From Paracoccus caeni (GTDB lineage: Bacteria; Pseudomonadota; Alphaproteobacteria; Rhodobacterales; Rhodobacteraceae), in NCBI RefSeq assembly GCF_016629665.1, contig NZ_JAEPRQ010000006.1:1-64000 (forward strand): a DNA stretch of 64,000 nucleotides, read 5' to 3'. Made by a program: the position numbers and the translations under genes. How positions within the stretch are numbered: position 1 is the stretch's first letter; each line of letters opens with the position of its first letter. The notes beneath the pieces were generated by a model. The model made no database searches. It was not told where the DNA came from and saw only the letters and a list, made by a program, of their open reading frames with translations. This document shows, one piece after another, positions 24,371-34,154 of the stretch.

Positions 24371-26065
24371 ATGACTGGAATCGCACAGGATGGCGTCACT
24401 GATACGCAGGCCGGTTCGCGCCGTTTGCCGGCGGTTCTGCGTGTCCTGACGCTGCTTCTGGCGGTCGTCTTTCTGGCGGGGCTGTTCTGGCTTGTCCGTG
24501 CTACCGGGATCGAGGGCATCCGCGCCGAAAGCACCACCGCCGCCAGCCTGCGGGTGCAGGCACTGGAAAGCGTGCTGGCGAAACAGCGGGCGGTGGCGGC
24601 GGTTCTGGCGGATGACGATACGGTGCGGACCGCGCTCCGCACCGGCAGCAGCGCCGCCCTGCAATCGGTATCGCAGAAGCTGGAGCGGTTGCACCGTGAG
24701 ACGCAAAGCTCGGTCATCTATATGCTGGACTTGACGGGCACAGCCGTCGCTGCCTCGAACTGGGACGAGCCGGTCAGCTTCGTCGGGCAGGATTACAGTT
24801 TCCGCGAATATTTCGGCGTAGCTTTGCGCGACGGGCAGGCCCGCGAATATGCGCTTGGCACGATGAGCAACCAGCCCGGCCTTTACCTCTCCAGCCGCGT
24901 TGACGGGCCAGAGGGGACGCTGGGCGTCGTCGTGGTGAAGGTCGAATTCGATCCGTTCGAGGCGTCATGGGCGCGTTCGCCCGACGACACATTGGTGACG
25001 GCGGCGGATGCGACCGTGGTGCTGACCAGCGCGCCCGAATTTCGCTTTCAGCCGCTGCCCGCGCTGCCTTTGGACCAGATCGAGGTAAGAGAGCCGGTGC
25101 CGGGCGCGGATTGGATGCTGCTTCTGCGGACCTCGAAATCCTCGGCGACCGAGGCGGCGGCGGTGGCGACCGTAGCGGTTGCGGCGGGAATGCTGGTTGT
25201 CGCCTTGTGGCTCAGCCGTGCGCGGCAGGCGCGTCGCAGGCGGTTGGAGCGTGACGAGAACGAGCGTCGTTACCGGATCGATCTGGAACATGCCGTTGCC
25301 CTGCGGACGCATGAACTATCCGACGAAATGCGCGAACGCCGGGTGGCGGAACAGAGATTGGCCAGCATGCAGGCCGATCTGGTGCAGGCCAACAAGCTGG
25401 CGACGCTTGGGCAGGTGACGGCGGGTGTTGCGCATGAGGTGAACCAGCCCCTCGCAACGATCCGGCTGCTGACCGAAAATGCGCGCGCCCTGTTGCCTGC
25501 GACGACCGATGCCGATGTGCGCGACAATCTGGCCAAGATCGTGCAAATGACCGACCGGATCTCGCAGATCACCACCGAATTGCGCGGCTTTTCCCGCAAG
25601 GCCACCGGGCGCTTGGAGCCTGTCGGTCTTGCCGAGGTGCTGGAAGCCTCGTTGCTGCTGACCGCCAGCCGCCGCCGCGCCGATAGCGGGCAGATGGTGC
25701 AGACCGCGATCCCGCCGGGCCTGAAAGTCATGGCCGAGGCGGTGCGGCTGGAACAGATCCTCGTCAACCTGATCCAGAACGCGCAAGAGGTTCTGACCGA
25801 CCGCCCCGATCCGCGCATCCGCATCGCCGCCGAGCGCCGGGGCGATCTGGTCGAAATTACCGTCGCCGATAACGGTCCGGGCCTTCGCCCGGAAATCTGG
25901 TCGAACCTGTTCATCCCGTTTTCGACCAGCAAGCCTGACGGGTTGGGGCTTGGGCTGGTGATCTCGCAGGACATCGCCCGCGATTTCGGAGGCGAACTGA
26001 CCGCCGAGCCGCCGGTCGAGGGGCAGGGCGCGACTTTCCGGCTGATCCTGAAGGCTGCGGAATGA
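24371..26065 (+). CDS. dctB: C4-dicarboxylate sensor histidine kinase
   Basis: 564 residues from the ATG at 24371, with GGGAGG upstream. Two membrane segments (about 21-43 and 260-282) enclose a periplasmic double-PAS-like sensor with the markers QDYSFREYF, ALGTMSNQPGLYLSS and GADWMLLL, all typical of DctB. A cytoplasmic coiled coil leads to the phosphoacceptor His355 in TAGVAHEVNQPLATIR. The ATPase domain has NLIQNAQEVL, DNGPGL and GLGLGL. It senses C4-dicarboxylates and phosphorylates DctD, whose gene overlaps by four bases. Confidence 0.92.
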   Translation: MTGIAQDGVTDTQAGSRRLPAVLRVLTLLLAVVFLAGLFWLVRATGIEGIRAESTTAASLRVQALESVLAKQRAVAAVLADDDTVRTALRTGSSAALQSVSQKLERLHRETQSSVIYMLDLTGTAVAASNWDEPVSFVGQDYSFREYFGVALRDGQAREYALGTMSNQPGLYLSSRVDGPEGTLGVVVVKVEFDPFEASWARSPDDTLVTAADATVVLTSAPEFRFQPLPALPLDQIEVREPVPGADWMLLLRTSKSSATEAAAVATVAVAAGMLVVALWLSRARQARRRRLERDENERRYRIDLEHAVALRTHELSDEMRERRVAEQRLASMQADLVQANKLATLGQVTAGVAHEVNQPLATIRLLTENARALLPATTDADVRDNLAKIVQMTDRISQITTELRGFSRKATGRLEPVGLAEVLEASLLLTASRRRADSGQMVQTAIPPGLKVMAEAVRLEQILVNLIQNAQEVLTDRPDPRIRIAAERRGDLVEITVADNGPGLRPEIWSNLFIPFSTSKPDGLGLGLVISQDIARDFGGELTAEPPVEGQGATFRLILKAAE

Positions 26066-27402
26066 GCGCGCCCGGTCCTCTGGTCCGGCTGGTCGATGAC
26101 GATGCCGATCTGCTGGCGGCGACGGCGCAGGCGCTGAAGATTGCCGGGTTCACGGTCCAGCCCTTCGGCTCTGCCGCCGAGGCGCTTCAGGGGCTGGACC
26201 GCGATTATCCGGGGGTGGTGCTGACCGATGTGCGGATGCCGCAGATCGACGGGTTGGAGCTCTTCAACCGGCTGAAGGCGCTGGACCCGGAACTGCCGGT
26301 GATCCTTCTGACCGGGCATGGCGATGTGGAAATGGCCGTCGCCGCGCTGAAGGCCGGGGCTTACGATTTCCTGACCAAGCCCGCAGGCGCCGATCAGCTT
26401 GCCGCCGCACTACGCCGCGCCTCGGCCCAGCGGGCCTTGGTGATGGAGAACCGCCAGCTTCGCCAGCTTCCCCGTGCCTCGTCCGAACGAGAGACGCTGT
26501 TGGGCGACAGTGCCGTGATCGAGCATCTGCGCGAAACCGTGGCGCGTGTCGCCGAAACCGGTGTCGATGCTTTGATCACCGGCGAGGGGGGCGCGGGCAA
26601 GGAAACCGTGGCCCGTGCCATCCACCGCCAAAGCCCGCGCCGGGCCCGCGCTTTCGTGCATGTCGCCTGTGCCGCGCTGGACCCCGACCGTTTCGAGCTT
26701 GAATTCATCGGCGCAGAACCCGGCCAACCCGGCGCGCCGCGCCATCAGCGCCTTGTCGGTCGTCTGGAAAAGGCGCATCGCGGCACTCTGTTTCTGGCCG
26801 AGGTGGACGCCCTGCCTCTGCCGCTGCAAGCACGCCTGCAAGCGGTGATCGAGGCGGGTGAGATCAGCGCCCCCGGCAGCGCCACTGCCCGAGAGCTTGA
26901 TCTGAGGGTGTTGGCCTCGACCCGGCGCGACCTTCAGGGGTTGGTCCGGCAGGGGCAGTTTCGCGCCGATCTGTATTACCGCCTGTCCGGGGTGATCCTG
27001 CAGGTGCCGCCGCTTTCGGCCCGGCGCGAGGATATTCCGCTGCTCTTCCGGCATTTCGTGCAGGATGCCAGCGCTCGGCTGAACCTGCCGGTGCCGGTGC
27101 TGACCGCGCTGACACTGGCGCGGTTGCAGGCCCATGACTGGCCGGGCAATCTGCGGGAATTGAGGCAATTCGCGGAAGGAACCGTCTCGGGCGTATCGGC
27201 CTTTGGCGGGGCCGGACCTGCCGAGGCGCGGCCCGGTCTGGCCGATATGCTGGCGACCTACGAATCCGAGATCATCCGCGAGGCGTTGCGAATGGCGGGC
27301 GGCAATGCCAGCCGGGCGATGGATGATTTGAAGCTGCCGCGAAAGACCTTCTACGACAAGCTGGCGCGGCACGGCATCAAGGCCAGCGATTTCCGCGGAT
27401 AG
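26062..27402 (+). CDS. dctD: DctD-type response regulator with degenerate AAA+ domain
   Basis: 446 residues: receiver with Asp56 in VVLTDVRMP and Lys in FLTKPAG, an AAA+ domain, and a Fis-type helix-turn-helix (NASRAMDDLKLPRKTFYDKL). The Walker A GEGGAGKE (174-181) and the arginine-finger block FRADLYYRL remain. The sigma54-contact loop GAFTGA is absent: the region near 217-226 reads GAEPGQPGAP. Walker B is GTLFLAEVD, with Ala where the catalytic Asp belongs. So it probably cannot remodel sigma54 polymerase and may act as a conventional activator or repressor of dctA, as established for the GAFTGA-less NtrC of Rhodobacter. Confidence 0.88.
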   Translation: MSAPGPLVRLVDDDADLLAATAQALKIAGFTVQPFGSAAEALQGLDRDYPGVVLTDVRMPQIDGLELFNRLKALDPELPVILLTGHGDVEMAVAALKAGAYDFLTKPAGADQLAAALRRASAQRALVMENRQLRQLPRASSERETLLGDSAVIEHLRETVARVAETGVDALITGEGGAGKETVARAIHRQSPRRARAFVHVACAALDPDRFELEFIGAEPGQPGAPRHQRLVGRLEKAHRGTLFLAEVDALPLPLQARLQAVIEAGEISAPGSATARELDLRVLASTRRDLQGLVRQGQFRADLYYRLSGVILQVPPLSARREDIPLLFRHFVQDASARLNLPVPVLTALTLARLQAHDWPGNLRELRQFAEGTVSGVSAFGGAGPAEARPGLADMLATYESEIIREALRMAGGNASRAMDDLKLPRKTFYDKLARHGIKASDFRG

Positions 27403-27441
27403 GGTGCCCGCCAAAGCGACGGTCACCGCAATTTTTGACGT

Positions 27442-28281
27442 TCAGACGGCGGCGCGCATCGCTGCCCGCTTCTCAACCCTTGCCCGGATCGCCTCGATAT
27501 CCGTCACCGGGGTCGCGGCGAAAAGTGAGCGGGTATAGGGGTGCTGCGGGTCCGAGAACAGCGCCTCGCGGCTGCCCTGTTCCACCGCCTCGCCTTTGTG
27601 CATCACCAGCACATCATCGGCGATATAGCGGACCACCGACAGATCGTGGCTGATGAAGACATAGGCCAGATTGAACTCGTCCTGCAAATCGGCCAGCAGG
27701 TTCAGCACCTGCGCCTGCACCGACAGATCCAGCGCCGAAACGGGTTCGTCCAGCACCAGAAGATCGGGGTTCAGCATCAAAGCCCGCGCAATCGCGATCC
27801 GCTGCCGCTGCCCGCCCGAGAACATATGCGGGTAACGGTTGTAGACCTCGGCGGGCAGGCCGACCTTGACCAGCATCGCCTCGGCCCGTTCGCGACGCTC
27901 GCGGGCGGGGGTGTTGGTGTTCAGCGCCAATGGCTCGGTCAGCACGTCGCCGATCTTCTGGCGCGGATTGAGGCTGCCATAGGGGTTTTGGAACACCATC
28001 TGCACTTTCGAGCGCATCTCGCGCGTCGGGCGGTGTTGCAAGATGTCCACCGGCTTGCCGTCGATCAGCAATTCTCCCCCCGAGGCCGGATCGATCAGCG
28101 CCACGATCCGTGCCAGCGTCGATTTGCCGGACCCGGATTCACCGACGATGGCAAGGGTCTTGCCCGCCTCGACGCTGAAGCTGATGCCTTTGACGGCTTG
28201 GATCAGCTTGGCCTTGCGGGTCAGCGAGCCGGGGACCAGATAGTCGCGGGTCAGCGCGCGGCCTTCGACAACAACGCTCAT
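27442..28281 (-). CDS. dppF: Dipeptide ABC transporter ATP-binding protein DppF
   Basis: 279 residues. Walker [11 protein letters not shown]-loop [18 protein letters not shown], signature [15 protein letters not shown], Walker [13 protein letters not shown] and the switch His in VFISHDL are intact. The sequence NPYGSLNPR and the C-terminal [15 protein letters not shown] mark the second ATPase of a peptide importer. It overlaps dppD by four bases and is the last gene of the operon. Its stop faces dctD with 39 bp between. Confidence 0.9.
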   Translation of the reverse strand: MSVVVEGRALTRDYLVPGSLTRKAKLIQAVKGISFSVEAGKTLAIVGESGSGKSTLARIVALIDPASGGELLIDGKPVDILQHRPTREMRSKVQMVFQNPYGSLNPRQKIGDVLTEPLALNTNTPARERRERAEAMLVKVGLPAEVYNRYPHMFSGGQRQRIAIARALMLNPDLLVLDEPVSALDLSVQAQVLNLLADLQDEFNLAYVFISHDLSVVRYIADDVLVMHKGEAVEQGSREALFSDPQHPYTRSLFAATPVTDIEAIRARVEKRAAMRAAV

Positions 28282-29141
28282 GCCGCACCTCCTTCCGCTG
28301 CGATCTGCGCATCGGCGGCCTTGAAGAAATCCGAGACCGTGGGCAGCCGGTCACCCGTCGCATTTTCGGGCAAGGCCGACAGCAGGGCGCGCGTATAGGG
28401 GCTTTGCGGGTTCTCGAACAGCGTCAGCACATCCGATTCCTCCATCTTGTGACCCTTGTACTGCACCATCACCCGGTCGGCGGTTTCGGCGACCACGCCC
28501 ATGTCATGGGTGATCAGGATCAGCGCCATGCCGGAATCCTCTTGCAGCTTCATCAGCAGATCAAGGATTTGCTTCTGGATGGTCACGTCCAGCGCCGTGG
28601 TGGGCTCATCCGCGATCAAAAGGCGCGGATTGGTGGCGATGGCCATGGCGATCATCACCCGCTGCGACTGCCCGCCCGACATCTGGTGCGGATAGGATTT
28701 CAGCCGCTGTTCGGGTTCGGGAATGCCCACCGCGTCGAACAGCTCAATCGCGCGGGCGCGGGCGGCCTTGCGGCCAAGCCCGGCATTAAAGCGCAGAACT
28801 TCCTCGATCTGATAGCCGACGGTGAAGGACGGGTTCAGCGAGGCGATCGGTTCCTGAAAGATCATGGTGATCTCTCGCCCGATGATGCGGCGGCGCTGAC
28901 GCGGGCTCATCGCCAGCATGTTTTGTCCGTCGAAGGTCATCTCGTCGGCGGTGACGGTGGCGGTGTCGGGCAACAGCCCCATCACCGCCAGCATCGCCAC
29001 CGACTTTCCCGAACCGGATTCGCCCACGACCGCCAAAACCTCGCCCTTGTCCACGCGGACATCGATGCCATCGACGGCGGTGAACGCGCCGGTCGAGGTG
29101 GCAAAGCGGACGGTCAGGTTCCTGATATTGAGAAGGGACAT
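28278..29141 (-). CDS. dppD: Dipeptide ABC transporter ATP-binding protein DppD
   Basis: 287 residues. Walker [11 protein letters not shown]-loop [17 protein letters not shown], signature [15 protein letters not shown], Walker [13 protein letters not shown] and [11 protein letters not shown] are all present. It pairs with DppF as the two nucleotide-binding subunits. The C-terminal region [15 protein letters not shown] is typical of the Opp/Dpp ATPases, but the cysteine-rich iron-sulfur tail seen in some homologues is missing. It follows dppC by 3 bp. Confidence 0.9.
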   Translation of the reverse strand: MSLLNIRNLTVRFATSTGAFTAVDGIDVRVDKGEVLAVVGESGSGKSVAMLAVMGLLPDTATVTADEMTFDGQNMLAMSPRQRRRIIGREITMIFQEPIASLNPSFTVGYQIEEVLRFNAGLGRKAARARAIELFDAVGIPEPEQRLKSYPHQMSGGQSQRVMIAMAIATNPRLLIADEPTTALDVTIQKQILDLLMKLQEDSGMALILITHDMGVVAETADRVMVQYKGHKMEESDVLTLFENPQSPYTRALLSALPENATGDRLPTVSDFFKAADAQIAAEGGAA

Positions 29142-29144
29142 GGC

Positions 29145-30056
29145 TCAGCTCCGCTTCAGTTTCGGGTCAAGCGCGTCCCGCAGCCCGTCGCCCATCAGGT
29201 TGATGGCAAGGACCGAGATCAGGATGGCAAGACCGGGGAAGGTGACGACCCAGGGTGCGCGCATGATGAATTCGCGCGCCTCGGCCAGCATGGTGCCCCA
29301 TTCCGGCGCGGGCGGTTGCGCGCCCATGCCCAGAAAGCCCAGTGCCGCCGCATCCAGCACCGCGGATGAGAAGGACAGGGTTGCCTGCACGATCAGCGGC
29401 GCAAGGCAGTTGGGCAGAATCGTCTTTAGCATCAGCCGGATGTTTCCGGCCCCCGCCACGCGGGCGGCGGTCACATATTCGCGCTGCTTTTCCGCCATGA
29501 CGGCGGCGCGGGTCAGACGCGCGAAATGCGGCTGATAGACGATGGCGATGGCGATCATCGCATTGGTCAGCCCCGGCCCAAGCACCGCCACCAGCACCAG
29601 CGCCAGCAGCAACGACGGGAAAGCAAGGATCACGTCCATCACCCGCATGATGACGGTATCGATCCAGCGGCCATAAAAGCCCGCGATCAGACCGATGATG
29701 ATCCCGCCCGACAGCGCCACCGAGACGACGACGATGCCGATAAACAGCGAATAGCGTGCGCCAAAGATCAGCCGCGACAGCATGTCCCGACCAACTGCAT
29801 CGGTGCCAAGGATGAAGCCCGCGCGGCCACCCTCTTGCCAGACCGGCGGCACCAGCAGCGCATCGCGATATTGCTGGGTCGGGTCATGCGGCGCCAGCAG
29901 CGGCGCGAAAATCGCCGTCAGCACCAGCAGGATAAAGACGATCAGGCCCAGCACCGCGCCCTTGTTGCGGCTGAAGTAGAACCAGAACTCTTTCAGCATC
30001 CGGCGGCGGATCGCGGCGTCGGACAGCTTGACTGCGGTTACGGATGTATCTGTCAT
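29145..30056 (-). CDS. dppC: Dipeptide ABC transporter permease DppC
   Basis: 303 residues with six predicted membrane segments. The N-terminal OppC-like segment (NKGAVLGLIVFILLVLTAIFAPLL) is followed by FILGTDAVGRDMLSRLIFGARYSL and the EAA-type loop VAGAGNIRLMLKTILPN, which contacts the ATPases. It forms the transmembrane pore with DppB. The start codon overlaps the dppB stop by four bases. Confidence 0.92.
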   Translation of the reverse strand: MTDTSVTAVKLSDAAIRRRMLKEFWFYFSRNKGAVLGLIVFILLVLTAIFAPLLAPHDPTQQYRDALLVPPVWQEGGRAGFILGTDAVGRDMLSRLIFGARYSLFIGIVVVSVALSGGIIIGLIAGFYGRWIDTVIMRVMDVILAFPSLLLALVLVAVLGPGLTNAMIAIAIVYQPHFARLTRAAVMAEKQREYVTAARVAGAGNIRLMLKTILPNCLAPLIVQATLSFSSAVLDAAALGFLGMGAQPPAPEWGTMLAEAREFIMRAPWVVTFPGLAILISVLAINLMGDGLRDALDPKLKRS

Positions 30057-31060
30057 TTGTGCCGGATCCTCGGGTTGATGAGACCATAGGTCAGGTCAAC
30101 AAGCAGGTTCACCACCATCACGATCAGCGCGATCAGCAGCAGCCCGCTTTGGACCACCGGATAATCGCGGCGCGAGATGGAATCGATCATCCATTTGCCG
30201 ATGCCCGGCCATGAGAAGATCGTCTCGGTCAGGATCGCGCCCGCCATCAGCACACCGACCTGCAGGCCGATGGTGGTGATGACCGGGATCATCGCGTTCC
30301 TGAGCGCATGGATACCGATGACCCGCGACGGCTTCAGCCCCTTGGCGCGGGCGGTGCGGACATAATCCTCGCCCATCACTTCCAGCATGGCCGAACGGGT
30401 CTGCCGCGCGATCACCGCCAGCGGGATCGTTGCCAGCACCACCGAGGGAAGGATCAGATGCGATACCGCCGAGGTGAAGGCGCCTTTTTCGCCCGACAGC
30501 AGGCTGTCGATCAGCATGAAGCCGGTCACGTCGGGGAAGTAATACATCAGCGAGATGCGCCCCGAAACCGGCGTCCATCCCAGATAGCCCGAGAAGAAGA
30601 TGATCAGCAGCAGGCCCCACCAGAAGATCGGCATCGAAAAGCCGACCAATGCGCCGGTCATCGAGATCTGGTCGAACCACGACCCGCGCTTGATCGCGGC
30701 CAAGACGCCCACCGGCACCCCGATCAGCGTCGCAAGGATGATCGCGACGACCGCCAATTCGACCGTTGCCGGGAACAGGGCCATGAATTCATCCATGACG
30801 GGCCGCTTGGTGACCAGCGAATTGCCCAGATCGCCCTGCAACAGATTGCCCAGATAGGTCAGGTATTGCTGCCAGACGGGTTTGTCGAAGCCCAGTTGCT
30901 CGGCGATGACGGCGTAACGCTCGGGCGAGACGCCGCGCTCACCTGCCATCAGCAGAACCGGATCGCCCGGCAACAGCCGGATGAAGCCAAAGGCCACGAT
31001 GGTGATCCCGATGAAGGTCGGGACGAGATAGAGAAGTTTGGATAGGATGAATCTGATCAT
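30053..31060 (-). CDS. dppB: Dipeptide ABC transporter permease DppB
   Basis: 335 residues from the ATG at 31060 (MIRFILSKLLYLVPTFIGIT), the standard DppB start; the frame runs further upstream but lacks a good initiation site. Six membrane segments, the motif LPGDPVLLMAGE and the EAA loop ARAKGLKPSRVIGIHALRNA are present. It lies 79 bp after dppA, separated by a strong stem-loop, while all later genes overlap or nearly touch. Confidence 0.92.
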   Translation of the reverse strand: MIRFILSKLLYLVPTFIGITIVAFGFIRLLPGDPVLLMAGERGVSPERYAVIAEQLGFDKPVWQQYLTYLGNLLQGDLGNSLVTKRPVMDEFMALFPATVELAVVAIILATLIGVPVGVLAAIKRGSWFDQISMTGALVGFSMPIFWWGLLLIIFFSGYLGWTPVSGRISLMYYFPDVTGFMLIDSLLSGEKGAFTSAVSHLILPSVVLATIPLAVIARQTRSAMLEVMGEDYVRTARAKGLKPSRVIGIHALRNAMIPVITTIGLQVGVLMAGAILTETIFSWPGIGKWMIDSISRRDYPVVQSGLLLIALIVMVVNLLVDLTYGLINPRIRHK

Positions 31061-31079
31061 CTTGCCCCCCAGCTTGAAA

Positions 31080-31110
31080 GGTCGCGAGGGGTATTGAACC
31101 CTTCGCGACC
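31080..31110 (-). promoter_or_regulatory. Stem-loop in the dppA-dppB gap
   Basis: GGTCGCGAGGGG (31080-31091) and CCCTTCGCGACC (31099-31110) form a 12-bp stem with one G-T pair and a 7-base loop. There is no T-run on the dpp strand, so it is more likely a 3' stabiliser of the dppA message or a partial attenuator than a full terminator. Confidence 0.65.
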
Positions 31111-31139
31111 CATGCAAGGTTAAGCCGAGTATTCGACCA

Positions 31140-32738
31140 TTATTCGGTGATGTCTACGCCTTCGAAGGTATAGTCACCAAGCGGGGACTGAACAAAGCCG
31201 GTCACGTTGCTGCGCATCGGCACATATTGCGTCGAATGCGCGATCGTGGCCCAAGGCGCCTGATCCTTGAAGATCACCTGTGCTTCTTCATAAAGTTTGG
31301 TGCGCTCTTCGGTGTCGGTGCTGGCTTTCGCCTTGGCCAACAGGTCCGAGAATTCTTCGTTGCACCAGAAGGCACGGTTCGCGCCGCCATCTTCGGCCGA
31401 GGCGCAGGACAGCAGCACCGACAGGAAGTTGTCAGGATCGCCATTGTCGCCGGTCCAGCCAAGGATCACCGCACCTTCGCGGCCCGGTTCCATCGACTTT
31501 TCAAGATATTCGCCCCATTCGTAAGAGACGATCTCGGCGTTGACACCGATCTTCGAAAAGTCCGACTGCATCAGCTCGGCGGTGCGGCGGGCATTCGGCA
31601 TATAGGGCCGTTGCACCGGCATCGCCCAGATCTGCATGTTCAGACCGCTGACGCCTGCTTCCTCCAGCAGCGCCTTGGCCGCTTCGGGATCATAGGCGTC
31701 ATCCTCGACGGCGTCGTTATAGCCCCACATGGTCGGCGGGATCGGGTTCTTGGCGACCTCTGCATCGCCCTGGAACACCGCATCCACGATGGCCTGCTTG
31801 TCGATGGCCATGTTCAGCGCCTTGCGGACGCGGACATCATCGAACGGCGCGACGGTGGTGTTATAGGCCAGATAGCCGACGTTCAGACCGGGCTGTTCGT
31901 CCAGTTTGAGGTTCGGATCGTTGCGGATCGTCTCGATATCGGCGGGCGAGGGGTAGGGCATCAGGTGGCATTCGCCTGCCTGCAGCTTCTGCAAACGAAC
32001 CGAGGCATCGGGCGTGATCGCAAAGACCAGTTGGTCGATCTTCGGCGCTTCGCCCCAGTAATCGTCGTTCCGCTCGTAACGGATCACGGCGTCTTTCTGA
32101 TAGGCGACAAAGCGGAACGGCCCGGTGCCGATCGGATTGTTGTTCAGCCCTTCGCGGGTGCCGGCGGCGTCAAGCGTGTCGGCATATTCCTGCGAGACGA
32201 TAGACAGGAAAGGCATGGCGACGTTTGCCAGGAATGGCGCTTCGGGGGCGGTCAGGGTGAATTTGACCGTGTTGTCATCGACTTTCTCGATGCTTTCGAT
32301 CAGCTTCGCCATCTCCATCGAGCTGTAATATTCGTAGGTGATGCCGGGGTTATACTGATGCCAGGGATGGTTCGGATCGCCCTGACGCTGGAAGCTGAAG
32401 ATCACGTCATCGGCGTTGAAATCGCGGGTCGGGGTGAACTGGTCGTTCGAATGGAACTTAACGCCCGGACGCAGGTGGAAGGTGTATTCCAGACCATCCT
32501 CGGACACGTCCCAGCTTTCGGCCAGCGCGGGTTCAATCTCGGTGGTGCCGGGCTTGAACTGCACCAGACGGTTGTAGATGGCGTGCCCCGAGGCGTCGAA
32601 CGTGGTGCCCGACGTATAGGGCGCGGCGTCGAAGCCTTCCGGCGAGCCTTCCGAGCAATAGACGAAGGTCTTTGCCGATAGCGGCGCTGCAGCAATCATG
32701 GCAAGCGCCGAGGCTGCCATCAGATAACGAATGTTCAC
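31140..32738 (-). CDS. dppA: Dipeptide-binding periplasmic protein DppA
   Basis: 532 residues with a signal peptide cleaved after PLSA (MNIRYLMAASALAMIAAAP). The mature start KTFVYCSEGSPEGFDAAPYTSGT is typical of DppA, as are LRPGVKFHSND, NNPIGTGPFRF and the C-terminal DQAPWATIAHSTQYVPMR. Two conserved cysteines in CSEGSP and CASAEDGG are kept. It captures dipeptides for DppBCDF. First gene of the dppABCDF operon; probably the most abundant product because of the stem-loop after it. Confidence 0.92.
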   Translation of the reverse strand: MNIRYLMAASALAMIAAAPLSAKTFVYCSEGSPEGFDAAPYTSGTTFDASGHAIYNRLVQFKPGTTEIEPALAESWDVSEDGLEYTFHLRPGVKFHSNDQFTPTRDFNADDVIFSFQRQGDPNHPWHQYNPGITYEYYSSMEMAKLIESIEKVDDNTVKFTLTAPEAPFLANVAMPFLSIVSQEYADTLDAAGTREGLNNNPIGTGPFRFVAYQKDAVIRYERNDDYWGEAPKIDQLVFAITPDASVRLQKLQAGECHLMPYPSPADIETIRNDPNLKLDEQPGLNVGYLAYNTTVAPFDDVRVRKALNMAIDKQAIVDAVFQGDAEVAKNPIPPTMWGYNDAVEDDAYDPEAAKALLEEAGVSGLNMQIWAMPVQRPYMPNARRTAELMQSDFSKIGVNAEIVSYEWGEYLEKSMEPGREGAVILGWTGDNGDPDNFLSVLLSCASAEDGGANRAFWCNEEFSDLLAKAKASTDTEERTKLYEEAQVIFKDQAPWATIAHSTQYVPMRSNVTGFVQSPLGDYTFEGVDITE

Positions 32739-33369
32739 GGTGAACCTCCCTTTTTGTTATGCGCCGCTCCGCCAAGGGCGAGCGCGCAATATCCCGTGAT
32801 TTGGACCTAGAATCAGGTGAGGTTCAAGAGCCGAAGGGGCAGGCAGATTGCCATATCCAAAGTGACCATGCGTTAAGTCGCAGCCCAAGGATTCCGGCTG
32901 TCTGGGCGCTTTGAGGAAGGCTGTCGCAGCTCGCGCAACAGATGATACAAGACCGCATGACTTTGACGCGAAATGGTAATCACAGCGCGCCGCGACGGAA
33001 TATTCTTGCGTCTCTGTCCGCCCTGTCTCGCGTGCGGCGGGGCAAACTTTCGCGCGGGCTACAGCAAGACCGTCACCCGAATTTTGCAATTCGCCTCGAA
33101 AAACTTCTGCGGGCTGCGGATTTTCGCCAATTTTCGTGCAGCTCGGCAGGCTTCACGACCCCGGATTTACGCGAGGGCTATCTTCAACAAGCTGTTCGAA
33201 CCGGACTGATCGGCCCGGTATCAGAGGATCCTGTGAGCCGATTGCGGCGCCCCGAAAACACCCAAAGCGCAGCAGATGCCATCCTTTCGCGCCTCAGATT
33301 CTGGCTCCATGCCCGGAAGCCAAGGCCTCGGATGCTCATCAGCGCTGTGAAAATAGCGCTGGCCCAGCC
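32739..33369. other. 631-bp gap without a convincing gene
   Basis: Open frames of 78 to 143 codons exist on both strands, but they lack credible start sites and family resemblance and overlap one another. The segment should contain the dppA promoter on the minus strand and the promoter of the membrane protein gene on the plus strand; I could not pick either out with confidence. No tRNA-like fold was seen. Confidence 0.5.
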
Positions 33370-34128
33370 ATGACCCAAACCGACAATCGCCGCCTTGTCA
33401 GAGCGGACAGGGATCAGCCGGTCCATGAATATATCATCGTCCTCTTCACGCTGCTGATCCTGTTCAATGCCTACCCGATCTCCGTCGCGGGCTTTCATTG
33501 GATTTGGCTGCCTGCCGTCATCATCGCGGCGTTCAGCATCGCAAAACTGATCGAGCGCCGTTTCCCCAGCAACCGTTTTCACCTGCTGGTTCAGGCGCCG
33601 ATCCTGCTGGTCGGCCCGATCTGGCTTTGTTCGGTCGGGCTGACGCTTGAGACTGCGGGACGGATGCACGGTCTTTGGCTGATCCTGCTTATCCTTGGGG
33701 TGTTGCACGCCGTGATCGTCAACGCGCTGGTTCTCAGGTATCTGAACCTCGACGGGATGATCCAGACAATGGTGCGCAGAGGCTGGATCACCGCATCGGA
33801 CGGCATTGTCGAATTCGTGCTTCCCTATCGTCTTGATCGACGCGCCGGCCTGCCTGATTGGCTCTATCGCCTCATTCTGGCCGGGCGGATTTTCTGGATC
33901 GCGGTCTGTGTGTTTGGCGCGGTGGCCTTTGGCGGCGGCGTCTATTCCAGCGTCAACATCACCGAGCGTCTTTTGAATACGACCGGAACCTTGGCATTGG
34001 GCATGGCGGTCCTGTTCACGAGGCTCTGGCAAACCACGCTCTTTCTGGCCGTTCAGCGCAAATTCGAAACGGGCCCGCTTTCGCCTTCACTGCGCAAGAA
34101 GCCTCGATACAAGGTCGTCCAGCTATAG
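33370..34128 (+). CDS. Hypothetical integral membrane protein
   Basis: 252 residues from the ATG at 33370 (MTQTDNRRLVRADRD); the frame is open further upstream without a good start. At least four strong hydrophobic segments appear: VLFTLLILFNAYPISVAG, IWLPAVIIAAFSIA, HGLWLILLILGVLHAVIV and FWIAVCVFGAVAFGG, plus a weaker one near LALGMAVLFT. The C-terminus is short and basic (RKKPRYKVVQL), probably cytoplasmic. I know no family for it. It stands alone and converges with glmS. Confidence 0.65.
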   Translation: MTQTDNRRLVRADRDQPVHEYIIVLFTLLILFNAYPISVAGFHWIWLPAVIIAAFSIAKLIERRFPSNRFHLLVQAPILLVGPIWLCSVGLTLETAGRMHGLWLILLILGVLHAVIVNALVLRYLNLDGMIQTMVRRGWITASDGIVEFVLPYRLDRRAGLPDWLYRLILAGRIFWIAVCVFGAVAFGGGVYSSVNITERLLNTTGTLALGMAVLFTRLWQTTLFLAVQRKFETGPLSPSLRKKPRYKVVQL

Positions 34129-34154
34129 ATCCGGCAGCACCGTCGGCGCGCGGC

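Noticed and set aside
32757..33373. Frames of 78-143 codons in the gap upstream of dppA
   Set aside because: They overlap each other on both strands, have no good start sites and resemble no family.
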